This document shows, piece by piece, positions 17,511-26,091 of a DNA stretch of 64,000 bases. The notes beneath the pieces are model-generated. The model saw only the letters and a program-made list of their open reading frames with translations. It ran no database searches and was not told where the DNA came from. The DNA is taken from the NCBI RefSeq assembly GCF_000487995.2, contig NZ_CP097562.1:1237001-1301000 (forward strand). Direction: 5' to 3'. The position numbers and the translations under genes were made by a program. The stretch comes from Mucispirillum schaedleri ASF457. Lineage in GTDB: Bacteria; Chrysiogenota; Deferribacteres; Deferribacterales; Mucispirillaceae. Positions within the stretch are counted from its first letter, which is position 1, and every line of letters starts with the position of its first letter.

Positions 17511-18331
17511 TGATAATTCCACCAATTAAATGTCAAGGAATAAAAACAAAATTAACAGAATGGATAAAGAATAAATTACCTGAAAATTATAATATTTGGT
17601 ATGAGCCTTTTATGGGTTCAGGCGTAGTTGGATTTAATATTAAGCCAAATAAAGCTATTTTTTGCGATACTAATCCTTATATAATCAACTTTTATAATGA
17701 TATAAAAACAGGGGTAATAACATCTGATAAGATGAAACTATTTTTATTAAGTGAAAGTATCAAACTCAATAAATATTCTAATGATTATTACATGGAAGTT
17801 AGAGAGAGATTTAATAAAAATCCTAATTCTTATGATTTTATATTTCTTAATCGTAGCTGTTTTAATGGTATGATGCGATTTAATAGTAAAGGTAACTTTA
17901 ATGTTCCATTTTGTAAAAAGAATAATAGATTTTCAAGAAGTTATATTACAAAGATTGTGAATCAAATAAAAAATATTGAAATGTTACTGGAAACTTATGA
18001 TTATCAATTTACAACTCAATCATTTAATAATACAATTAATTATGCAACCAAAAATGATATTATTTATTGTGATCCACCGTATATTGATAGGTATTCAGAT
18101 TATTTTAATGCTTGGAGGCATGATGATGAGGTATCGTTATTTAATATGTTGTTAAACACAAAATCAAAATTTATACTATCAACATGGCATCATAATAAAT
18201 ATCGTAAGAATTCTTACATAGATATATATTGGAATAGTTTTAATATAGATTTAAAAGAGCATTTTTATTATATTGGAGGAAAAGAGCATAATAGAAATAC
18301 AGTGATTGAAGCTCTTGTAACAAATTTTTAA
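17510..18331 (+). CDS. EcoRV-type DNA adenine-N6 methyltransferase
   Basis: 273-residue alpha-class, Dam-like methyltransferase. Motif I is FMGSGVVGFN (about residues 36-45) and motif IV is CDPPYIDRYSDYF (about 183-195). The N-terminal PPIKCQGIKTKL, the LNRSCFNGMMRFNSKG block and STWHHNKYR follow M.EcoRV closely. It would protect GATATC from the partner nuclease. It overlaps the nuclease by one base; lgt lies upstream and a DJ-1 gene downstream, so the pair is a cassette dropped between unrelated genes. Confidence 0.92.
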   Translation: MIIPPIKCQGIKTKLTEWIKNKLPENYNIWYEPFMGSGVVGFNIKPNKAIFCDTNPYIINFYNDIKTGVITSDKMKLFLLSESIKLNKYSNDYYMEVRERFNKNPNSYDFIFLNRSCFNGMMRFNSKGNFNVPFCKKNNRFSRSYITKIVNQIKNIEMLLETYDYQFTTQSFNNTINYATKNDIIYCDPPYIDRYSDYFNAWRHDDEVSLFNMLLNTKSKFILSTWHHNKYRKNSYIDIYWNSFNIDLKEHFYYIGGKEHNRNTVIEALVTNF

Positions 18332-18382
18332 TATTTTAATAAGTCTATTATGAGATTCATTAAATAATAATTGGAGGAAAAT

Positions 18383-18931
18383 ATGAAAAAAGCGGTTGTA
18401 TTTTTAGCAGACGGGTTTGAAGATATAGAAGCTCTTGCACCTGTGGATATTTTACGCAGAGGTGGAGTTGATTTAACTATTGCTGGCGTGACTGGCATGC
18501 AGGTGGTAAGCTCCCATAATGTAAAAATAATGGCTGATAAAGATGTAAAAGACATTAAAACAGATGACTATGATGCTTTTATATGTCCCGGTGGTATGCC
18601 CGGTGCATCTAATTTAAGAGACAGCAGTATAGTTATAGATATAATAAAAGAAGCTTATGGCAAAGGCAAAATAGTTTCTGCAATATGTGCAGCACCTATG
18701 GTTCTTGATAAGGCTGGAATATTAGCTGATAAAGATTTTACAATGTATCCTGGCATGGAAAATAATGCACCAAGTGGCAGCTATAAAAATGATAAATTTG
18801 TTGTAAAAGATGGCAAAGTTATTACTGGAGCAGGTCCTGCAGCTGCATTTGAATATGCTTTTGAACTGCTTGCAGAGCTGCAGGGTAAAGAAATTGCATC
18901 GCAGGTTGCAAAAGGAATGCTTTTTAAATAG
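18383..18931 (+). CDS. DJ-1/PfpI family protein (YajL-like)
   Basis: 183 residues of the DJ-1 flavodoxin-like fold. DGFEDIEA near residue 13 carries the conserved Glu, and AICAAP near residue 100 carries the nucleophilic Cys at the elbow. Proposed roles in the family are deglycase/glyoxalase or oxidative-stress chaperone. An SD GGAGG lies 7 bases before ATG 18383; an in-frame TTG at 18371 is less likely. Confidence 0.92.
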   Translation: MKKAVVFLADGFEDIEALAPVDILRRGGVDLTIAGVTGMQVVSSHNVKIMADKDVKDIKTDDYDAFICPGGMPGASNLRDSSIVIDIIKEAYGKGKIVSAICAAPMVLDKAGILADKDFTMYPGMENNAPSGSYKNDKFVVKDGKVITGAGPAAAFEYAFELLAELQGKEIASQVAKGMLFK

Positions 18932-18951
18932 CATTTGATGACAGGTTAAGT

Positions 18952-19935
18952 ATGTCAAACCATATCAAATATGAATTAAATAATAATCTGCCTTTATTAA
19001 AGGCAGATTATTCAGGCAATATTTTAGTTAATGGCAGGTTTTCAAAAGATTTAGTCAAAAAGAAAACTCATTTATTTAAAACTATCAGATGGCTTGTTAA
19101 AAGAAACCCACAGAAAGAAGAGCTTGCAAAAGAAAAATCTATTATAAAAGTTAATAAAATCAATAGTTTTGAAGATAATAAAATATACTGGCTTGGTCAT
19201 TCCTGTTTTTATATAAACATTGCAGGTATATCATTTATAACAGACCCTGTTTTTTTTGATTTAATTACAAATAAAAGAGATACAGCACTTCCATTTAATA
19301 TTAAAGATTTGAAAAATATTTCATATATTCTTATAAGCCATGACCATTATGACCATTTAAGTATAAAAAGTATATCATCTCTTTTAGAAAATAATCCAGA
19401 TATGGAAGCACTGCTTCCGCTTAAAACATCAGAGCTTTTTAACAGCTGCCCGTTAAAATGGATAAGCAGACAGGAAGCTGGCTGGTATCAGTCATATATT
19501 TATTTAAAAGATAATGTTCGTGTTACATTTCTGCCTTCTGACCACTGGTGCAGACGGGGTTTATTTGACCAGAATAAAAGGCTCTGGGGCAGTTTCATGA
19601 TAGAGCATAAAGGTCATAAAATATTTTTTGCAGGTGATACTGCATATAATGAAGAAATGTATAAGGATATAAAAAACACCATGGGAAGCCCTGATATATG
19701 CCTTATGCCGATAGGCAGCTACAGCCCTTATTATATGATGCGAGACCATCATATAAACCCTGAAGAAGCAGCGGCTCTTTTTGAAATATTAGGCGGCAAA
19801 AAGTTTATCCCTATGCATTACGGCACTTATACAATGAGCAGTGAGCCAGCAGGAGAGCCAGTTCGCAGGATAAAAAAAGTAATAGATAAAGATAAATTAG
19901 TTCTTTTAGAAATAGGTGGAGAATATAATTTATGA
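18952..19935 (+). CDS. MBL-fold metallohydrolase (NAPE-PLD/UlaG-like)
   Basis: 327 residues. The metallo-beta-lactamase motif SHDHYDHLS (HxHxDH) is followed by further metal ligands in PSDHW, AGDTAY and MHYGTY. The N-terminal extension of about 75 residues and the overall pattern resemble the L-ascorbate-6-phosphate lactonase / N-acyl-phosphatidylethanolamine phospholipase branch. It overlaps the patatin gene by four bases, which would fit a lipid-related role, but the substrate is unknown. Confidence 0.88.
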   Translation: MSNHIKYELNNNLPLLKADYSGNILVNGRFSKDLVKKKTHLFKTIRWLVKRNPQKEELAKEKSIIKVNKINSFEDNKIYWLGHSCFYINIAGISFITDPVFFDLITNKRDTALPFNIKDLKNISYILISHDHYDHLSIKSISSLLENNPDMEALLPLKTSELFNSCPLKWISRQEAGWYQSYIYLKDNVRVTFLPSDHWCRRGLFDQNKRLWGSFMIEHKGHKIFFAGDTAYNEEMYKDIKNTMGSPDICLMPIGSYSPYYMMRDHHINPEEAAALFEILGGKKFIPMHYGTYTMSSEPAGEPVRRIKKVIDKDKLVLLEIGGEYNL

Positions 19936-20825
19936 GTATAATAAAAGATATAATTTATAATAAAAAAATATCACTTGCACTGGACAGCGGCTCTGCAAAG
20001 GGTATGGCACATATTGGAGTAATAGAAACACTTGAAAAAGAAGGTTATCAGATTACAGCAGTGGCAGGCACATCTATGGGTGCAATAGTTGCAGCTTACT
20101 ACTGTTTGGGAAAGCTTGATATATTAAAATCATGGCTTACTGGGTTAAACAAAAAATCTACATTTATGACATTTGATGTTTCATTTTCTGGCGGCTTTAT
20201 TGGCGGCAAAAAATTAATGCAGGCTTTTGAAGAACATTTGGGATACGCAAAGTTTTCAGATGCTAAAATACCTTTATATATTACAGCTACTAATCTTGAT
20301 ACTGGTAAAGAATGTATTTTTTCAGAAGGTCCTATAATACATGCAATAAGGGCAAGTATTTCTGTGCCCGGAGTTATGAGGCCTTATCTATATGAAGGCA
20401 GCTATTATGTAGATGGGGCAGTTACTAACCCGCTGCCTGTTGATGTGCTGCATAATAATAAACACAAAAATATTGTGGCAGTTCATCTTCATGAATATAT
20501 AGAAGAAAGAGATAATTCATCAGCCCCCGGTCTGCTTGAAACTATGAGCAGGTCTATGGGGATAGTTTCCCGCTGTCTTGCAAAAGCAAAAATGCAGGAA
20601 GCAGTGGCAGTTATTGAGCCAAAGTTATCAGGTATTGATATGTTTCACTTTTATCAGGCTCAGGAAGTAATTAACTGCGGTGCAAATGCTGCAAAAATAG
20701 CAGTAGAGCAGGGAGCATTAGACAGCATAACACTTAAAATATTAAACAATTTTAAAGAAAAAATAAGTAACAGGATAATACATATTATGAAAAAAAAGCT
20801 GGGAAAGGAACAGTCAGGTGAATAG
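19932..20825 (+). CDS. Patatin-like phospholipase family protein
   Basis: 297 residues. The glycine-rich oxyanion loop (SGSAKGMAHIG), the nucleophile elbow GTSMG (about residue 40) and the dyad Asp in VDGAVTNPLP (about residue 160) are all present, so it should be an active Ser-Asp acyl hydrolase. No signal peptide. RssA-like in length. ATGA overlap with the MBL hydrolase gene suggests that they work together. Confidence 0.9.
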   Translation: MSIIKDIIYNKKISLALDSGSAKGMAHIGVIETLEKEGYQITAVAGTSMGAIVAAYYCLGKLDILKSWLTGLNKKSTFMTFDVSFSGGFIGGKKLMQAFEEHLGYAKFSDAKIPLYITATNLDTGKECIFSEGPIIHAIRASISVPGVMRPYLYEGSYYVDGAVTNPLPVDVLHNNKHKNIVAVHLHEYIEERDNSSAPGLLETMSRSMGIVSRCLAKAKMQEAVAVIEPKLSGIDMFHFYQAQEVINCGANAAKIAVEQGALDSITLKILNNFKEKISNRIIHIMKKKLGKEQSGE

Positions 20826-20885
20826 ATTTTAAATTTAACTAACGAAAAAAGTTTAAATTATACCTTGCTTTAATATGTATAATAT

Positions 20886-20974
20886 AGATTTTTCGCCTTT
20901 AAAATCATGCTCAAAATGACTTATATTGCGAAGGGTGCAGGTCATACTGAGCCTGAAAGGCGAAGTATCTAAAA
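20886..20974. repeat. Dispersed palindromic intergenic repeat, copy B
   Basis: AGATTTTTCGCC...TCATGCTCAAAATGA (20886-20919) and the inverted partner GTCATACTGAGCC...AAGGCGAAGTATCT (from 20941) lie between the convergent patatin and hemerythrin genes. Same arms as copies A, C and D, in the opposite order to copy A. Confidence 0.75.
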
Positions 20975-21063
20975 GATAAGATAATTCAAAAGATGTATTT
21001 ATAACACTATATAGTGTAAATGGTGCTGTATTGTTATAAAAATATGAAAAAAATAATTTATGA

Positions 21064-21088
21064 ATAAAAAAGGGGCAAATTTTGCCCC
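21064..21088 (-). terminator. Rho-independent terminator of the hemerythrin gene
   Basis: On the minus strand GGGGCAAAA-TTTGCCCC is followed by a T-run (plus-strand A-run before 21072). It lies 10 bases past the stop codon. Confidence 0.9.
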
Positions 21089-21098
21089 ACACATTTTA

Positions 21099-21560
21099 TC
21101 ATTCTTTATATTCGTAGTTATAATAATCAGAAAGTCTTTTATCAGCACCAAGCATATGGCTGTGATACCAGTCTGTAATAAAATCGGCAATATCCGTTAG
21201 AACGCCGTCAACTCCCCTTTCGTCATATTCATCAGCAGGCACATTTGCTCTTTTAAGCAGTAATCTTTTTTTCAGAAGTTTTGCCACACCTAAATTAAAT
21301 TTTTTATGGTCTGTTTTATGCTCATCAAGTGATGGATACTTAATACGCTCCATTAAATCTTCCTGAGGTGGAAAATGCTTGTGCGAATATTCTGTAAGGT
21401 GATTTAATACATTATCAAGCTGTTCTTCGCCGTTGCCAACATTTTTTGCATCTATAAATACATTTGCAAACCGTAAAAATTCTTTTGTGTGGTTATCAAG
21501 AGAATAATCACCTAATCTTAAATCATCTACCCATTCTAATGGTTGTATAGTTTTACTCAA
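21099..21560 (-). CDS. Bacteriohemerythrin
   Basis: 153-residue four-helix protein that binds O2 at a non-heme diiron site. Ligands are visible in order: His in LDNHTKEF, His and Glu in YSHKHFPPQEDLM, His in DEHKTDH, and His plus Asp in WYHSHMLGADKRL. Cytosolic, with no extra domain. It could store or sense oxygen in a microaerophile or anaerobe. The start overlaps the stop of the upstream 580-residue membrane protein gene by four bases. Confidence 0.92.
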   Translation of the reverse strand: MSKTIQPLEWVDDLRLGDYSLDNHTKEFLRFANVFIDAKNVGNGEEQLDNVLNHLTEYSHKHFPPQEDLMERIKYPSLDEHKTDHKKFNLGVAKLLKKRLLLKRANVPADEYDERGVDGVLTDIADFITDWYHSHMLGADKRLSDYYNYEYKE

Positions 21561-23299
21561 GGCAGCACCTCTTTTCTAGTATTTTTATCAGGCACTAAGG
21601 CTGATGAAATATATAAAACTGCAAAAAGCAGTAATAATGGATATATATAAACTATAAAATGAACTGCAGAAGCAGTTAAAGAAATATCAGGCATATTAAA
21701 GCTGTGCTGAATAAGCATACTTTGAGAATATGTAACAACAGGCAGCATAAAATAAGAAATCACTGAAAAAATAGTAATAGTTTTTCCTATAAAACGAAAT
21801 GCTGGAAATATCATTATAACAGCACCAAATCCCAGTGAATACTGTAAAAGATAGCCATTATTCATAAGGATTTCAACACCTTTTAATGAACCGTAAAATG
21901 CTATTGCACTGCTTTTCATCATAGCAATAGACATTTCAGCAATATCACTTACTGCTTGACCGTCAGGCATATCAATTTTATAATTTTGTATCATATTAAC
22001 AGCATTATTAGCTTCTTTTAAAAATACATCACTTAAAGGCTGCGGCAAAAGTGAGAAAACGAACTGATAGCCGCCATAAATTGCAATAATAGCAGTGAGC
22101 CAGTATATTACAAAAGGAGGAAGAAACCTGCCCACAATTTTATTTAATATATATGCTGGTAGAAAAAAGATTATACCAATAATATTTGCAGCTATTTTTC
22201 CGGGAATATCAAGCCATGGTTTATTTCTATTTTCATAAGTATATTTTTCGGCTTCTTTTGCTCGTTTTTTAGCAAGTTTTGCCTGTCGTTTTTCTTCTTT
22301 ATTTTTTAATTTTGCATTTTTTTTATCATTAGAAGAAGTATTATTAGATTTGCCGCTTTCATCAGAAGCCATATCTTTTATTTCTTCTTCACTTATAATA
22401 CCCGCAGGTATTTCATCAAATGTTTTTTCAACAGGTCCGCTTGTAGAAACTTCAATTTTATCTGTCTGTTCATTTAAAAGCTTTCCATATAAAAGCTCAG
22501 CTTCTACCTCATCTTTTGGAGTGTCATCTTCCTGCACAGGTTTTAAAAGGTCTGATAAATCAATACTATCTAACAGCTCATCTTCTGCGGTATATTCTGA
22601 ACTTTCTTCTGCATTTTCTGTGCTGTTACTTTCAACCTTAGCAGATTTTGTTTCTGTATCATTTTCAGGTTTTGGCTCAACAAGTGGTGTTTCAGCATCA
22701 AAATTACTATTCTTTGGGGCAGATAAATCAATATCTTCTATACTGCTGTCTTCTTTTGGAGCAAAAACTGGAGCAATATCATCTTCTTCTAAAATATTAT
22801 TTGTATCATTACTATATTTTTTATAAAGTTCTGCTAAATTATCTTCCATTCCTTTATCAAAAAATATAACTAAAAACTCTCCCTTTAAAGGCACAGTTTG
22901 GAATTTATATGAATTACTGTTTAAATATTCTTTAATTTCAGCACTGTTTTCTTCGCTGATTATAAGTGCAGATTTGCACTCAAAGGCAGATATATCATCA
23001 TCAGCAAGTTCAAACTTGTTATTATTTGCACTTATATCCTGACCTATTTTATATAAAGCATTTGCATTATTTTCTGAAAGTGAATTGTCCGCAGCGAGTT
23101 TGGAAACAGATTGTGCAGTATCGTTATTTATAGTTTGAATATCTGTTTCTGCAAAATAATATGATTTGCGTTTTGTATCTAGCAAAAGATAGGCAGGAAA
23201 TGTAATTTTATCATCATATCCTTCACCTTTTTTTATAAGGCGGACACCTGCTTTTTCAAAAAATTTAGATATAGATTTTTCAAACTCCTGCTGCTGCAT
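21557..23299 (-). CDS. Unknown 580-residue protein: soluble head, acidic linker, membrane tail
   Basis: No family recognised. Residues about 1-165 look like a folded soluble domain. About 180-320 is acidic and low in complexity (E/S/D-rich). A basic, Lys/Ala/Glu-rich stretch around 325-355 may be helical. From about 365 to 565 there are four or five hydrophobic segments, so the C-terminus is in the membrane and the head probably cytoplasmic. It is translationally coupled to hemerythrin, which hints at a shared role. ATG 23299 is the first start of the frame. Confidence 0.7.
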   Translation of the reverse strand: MQQQEFEKSISKFFEKAGVRLIKKGEGYDDKITFPAYLLLDTKRKSYYFAETDIQTINNDTAQSVSKLAADNSLSENNANALYKIGQDISANNNKFELADDDISAFECKSALIISEENSAEIKEYLNSNSYKFQTVPLKGEFLVIFFDKGMEDNLAELYKKYSNDTNNILEEDDIAPVFAPKEDSSIEDIDLSAPKNSNFDAETPLVEPKPENDTETKSAKVESNSTENAEESSEYTAEDELLDSIDLSDLLKPVQEDDTPKDEVEAELLYGKLLNEQTDKIEVSTSGPVEKTFDEIPAGIISEEEIKDMASDESGKSNNTSSNDKKNAKLKNKEEKRQAKLAKKRAKEAEKYTYENRNKPWLDIPGKIAANIIGIIFFLPAYILNKIVGRFLPPFVIYWLTAIIAIYGGYQFVFSLLPQPLSDVFLKEANNAVNMIQNYKIDMPDGQAVSDIAEMSIAMMKSSAIAFYGSLKGVEILMNNGYLLQYSLGFGAVIMIFPAFRFIGKTITIFSVISYFMLPVVTYSQSMLIQHSFNMPDISLTASAVHFIVYIYPLLLLFAVLYISSALVPDKNTRKEVLP

Positions 23300-23617
23300 T
23301 TACTGCTCCATATATATAATTATAAATTACTTATACATTATACTACTAAAAGAATAATACTTCAACAAAAGATTTGCATAAATTTCTTAAATATTTTTGA
23401 AAGTAATAGATATGATTTGATATGCAGCAAAAAAACAATACAAAAACACTGTTATGAAAATAGTGTATTTTCATTGGTAAGGCTGTGCCGCTGGGTAGTA
23501 TAACCGAAGCGGCAGTAATATGTAAAAAAATAAAGCTGTCATCCTGCCTAAAAACTATCTGATTATATATAATCAGCAGCATTCAGGCGGGAATAATTGT
23601 ATATAAAAGCTTTTTTC
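23300..23617. other. 318-bp structured spacer between two minus-strand genes
   Basis: Two hairpins: TGCCGCT (23486-23492) with AGCGGCA (23508-23514) around an inner GGT/ACC pair, and a larger fold around 23538-23592 in which TCCTGCCT pairs with AGGCGGGA around CTGATTATATATAATCAG. The CTGCCT/AGGCGG arms recall the dispersed repeat family but are not a clear copy. No ORF seen. The spacer also has to hold the rpmB 3' end and a promoter for the gene at 23299. Confidence 0.5.
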
Positions 23618-23809
23618 TTATGCTTTTTTAACTTTGCCGGCTTTAAGGCATTTTGCACAAACTTTTTTTCTTACAACAGTTCCATCTGCCTCAACAGTTT
23701 TTACACTGTGAAGGTTAGGGTAGAACTTTCTTCTTGAAACATTGTGTGCATGGCTTATTAAGTTTCCACTTAAAGGACCTTTGCCACAAACATCGCAGCG
23801 TCTTGCCAT
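23618..23809 (-). CDS. rpmB: 50S ribosomal protein L28
   Basis: 63 residues. It begins MARRCDVCGKGP with a CxxC pair, continues SHAHNVSRRKF, and ends with a second CxxC (VCAKCLKAG), so it is the zinc-ribbon form of L28. Good SD (AGGAGG). Its own promoter lies upstream on the minus strand, divergent from the DUF1858 gene. Confidence 0.97.
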   Translation of the reverse strand: MARRCDVCGKGPLSGNLISHAHNVSRRKFYPNLHSVKTVEADGTVVRKKVCAKCLKAGKVKKA

Positions 23810-23839
23810 ATCATTCCTCCTTGCTTTTTAGGGAGTAAA

Positions 23840-23869
23840 ATGATAACCTATTTTTTATGAAAATAGCAA
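23840..23869 (-). promoter_or_regulatory. Sigma-70-type promoter for rpmB
   Basis: Minus strand TTGCTA (23869-23864), 18-base spacer, TATCAT (23845-23840). Consensus only. Confidence 0.45.
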
Positions 23870-23890
23870 GTGTTTTTTTAAGGAGGAGCT

Positions 23891-24088
23891 ATGATTATTA
23901 CAAAAGATACTTTGACAGCTGATATTTTAAAAAATATTAATGGAGCAAAAGAGTTTTTTGAAAGCCTTAATATGGGCTGTCTTAGCTGCATGGGTATACA
24001 AAATGAAACATTAGAAAAAAGCTGCCTTATGCATGGATTAAATCTTGAAGAAATTATGGAGAAGTTAAATAATTTATCAAATCAGTAG
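23891..24088 (+). CDS. DUF1858 domain protein
   Basis: 65 residues, all one small helical domain. The hallmark CLSC near the middle (MGCLSCMG) and a third Cys (SCLMHGL) match the DUF1858 pattern found alone or beside hybrid-cluster proteins. A metal or redox role is assumed in the family but not shown. SD AAGGAGG lies just before the ATG. Short gap to trmB. Confidence 0.85.
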   Translation: MIITKDTLTADILKNINGAKEFFESLNMGCLSCMGIQNETLEKSCLMHGLNLEEIMEKLNNLSNQ

Positions 24089-24102
24089 TAAATGAGAATA
24101 GA

Positions 24103-24840
24103 ATGGAAGAAAATAATTTAAGTAAAAATGAAAGGCAGCTTCCAGCATTTTTTTCATGGTGGCAGGGAGGTATCCGTTATGCAGAAAATATTGATAAAAA
24201 TGGTGAAACATTGAAACTGCCTTTTGAAAACAATGCTCTTTATGGTGATGCAGTCTGGAGCCAGCTTTATCCTGATATTAAGCTAAGACCTTTAACATGT
24301 ATGGAAATATTTGGCAATAATAAGCCTTTGAATTTAGAAATAGGTATAGGAAATGGAGAGTTTATTGCAAAATATGCAGCTGACAGGACAGAAGAAAACT
24401 GGCTTGGAGTGGAAGTATTTAAAAAAATATTTAAACTGGCAGAAAAAAGGGTAAATAAAATAGATGCTGATAATATACGCATTATCCAGTTTGATGCAGC
24501 TCTTATTTTGAGGCTTATGGAAGATGAAGCTTTAAGTAATATTTATGTAAACTTTCCAGACCCATGGCCTAAAAAAAAGCATAAAAGAAGAAGGCTTTTA
24601 AAGCCTGAATTTATGCAGCTTATGGTTTCAAAGTTGAAAAAAGGCGGGCTTATGCAGATAGCAACAGACCATGATGATTATGCGGAAGAAATAAATGAAA
24701 ATTTAAAAGAAGTAAAAGGAATAAAATCTATATATGAAACAAGTTTTGTCCGCCATGTAGATAATTATTTTCCTACAAAATATTTTAGAAAATTTGTAAG
24801 CAGTGATGGTGCTTATTTTTTTAGATATGAGAGAATATAA
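24103..24840 (+). CDS. trmB: tRNA (guanine-N7)-methyltransferase
   Basis: Makes m7G46 in tRNA. LEIGIGNGEF is the SAM-binding loop, VEVFKK follows, and NFPDPWPKKKHKRRR is the TrmB signature (about residues 149-163). 245 residues, with an extra N-terminal part of about 60 residues before the Rossmann core. The stop is directly followed by the nfeD start. Confidence 0.95.
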   Translation: MEENNLSKNERQLPAFFSWWQGGIRYAENIDKNGETLKLPFENNALYGDAVWSQLYPDIKLRPLTCMEIFGNNKPLNLEIGIGNGEFIAKYAADRTEENWLGVEVFKKIFKLAEKRVNKIDADNIRIIQFDAALILRLMEDEALSNIYVNFPDPWPKKKHKRRRLLKPEFMQLMVSKLKKGGLMQIATDHDDYAEEINENLKEVKGIKSIYETSFVRHVDNYFPTKYFRKFVSSDGAYFFRYERI

Positions 24841-24841
24841 T

Positions 24842-26091
24842 ATGAAAAAAATAATTTTATTAGTAATGATTACACTATGCTTTTCACAAATATCCTATGG
24901 TGAAAATAGTTATGATAAAATATACTCTTTTACTATTGATGGAGTGATTACAGATGCAGCGGCATCATTTATTGAGGCTAATATATCAAAAGCTGAAAAA
25001 GATAATGTGCCAGTATTGATGTATATTGATACACCGGGGGTGTTCTTGAATCTACAAGAAAAATAGTTCAGATACTGCTTTCTGCAAAAGTGCCTGTTAT
25101 ATCTTATGTTTATCCAAATGGTGCAAGGGCAGCTTCAGCTGGTATTTTTATTACCATGGCTGCAGAATTTTCTGCAATGAGTGAAAGCTCAAATATAGGG
25201 GCAGCCCATCCTGTTTCATCAAATGGAGAAGATATAAAAGGTGATATGGCAGAAAAAGTTTTAAATGACACTACTGCATTAATTAAAACTATTGCAGAAA
25301 AGCGTGGTAAAAATATTGAAGTGGCTGTTGGTATGGTTACACAATCTAAAAGCTATACATCATCAGAGGCATTGAAGCTGAATATTGTTGATGCAGTTGT
25401 AAACCACGATGAGCTTATAAAAATAATTTCTGAAAAATATAATATATCAGAAAATGCAGATATAATCAATTTATACCCTGATTTTAAGCAGGAAATATAT
25501 AATATTATAGCTAACCCTGATTTTTTAGCAGCTGTTCTTTTCCTTGGCATTATCCTTATTATGCTTGAAATTAAAATGCCCGGCACATTTGTTTTTGCAG
25601 GGCTTGGCATTGTATGCTTAATAGTATTTGCTTTTGGTGCAAATATTATACCTATAAACTTTTTAGGAATAATGCTTATACTTTTAGGCTTTGGGCTTTT
25701 TATTGCAGAAATATTTATTACAAGTTTTGGGGCATTAACAGTGGCAGGTCTTGTGAGCCTTATTTTTGGACTTCGTATGCTTTTTGACAGCGAGCATTCT
25801 GCGGGAATATCTGTATCTTTATGGGTTATAATATTAATTACAGGCACAACTTTATTGATAGCTTTATTAATAGGCAGGCTTATAATAAAAGATTTTACAA
25901 AAAGACCATCATCAGGTCCAGAAACTATGCTTGATAAGGAAGCTCGTGTAATAGATTGGGAAAACGGCATTGGAAGAGTTAAAATATATGAAGAAATATG
26001 GAATGCTTACAGTGACGAAAGTTTATTAGTAAATGATATAGTTATTATTACAAATATAGAAGGTTTAAAACTTAAGGTTAAGAAAAAATAA
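24842..26091 (+). pseudogene. NfeD-type ClpP-like membrane protease, frameshifted
   Basis: The 5' frame encodes a signal peptide (MKKIILLVMI..) and the first part of a ClpP-like domain as far as YIDTPG. It then runs into TAG at 25064. Adding one G to the G5 run at 25036-25040 restores IDTPGGVLESTRK and joins it to the downstream frame. That frame carries the Ser motif ARAASAG, about four membrane helices and the C-terminal NfeD OB-fold (KEARVIDWENGIGRVKI). Sequencing error, true inactivation and a slippery tract are all possible. Confidence 0.85.

Noticed and set aside
22350-22869. Plus-strand ORFs opposite the 580-residue protein
   Set aside because: Ser-rich and low-complexity, they lie antisense to the acidic linker, with no SD or family pattern.
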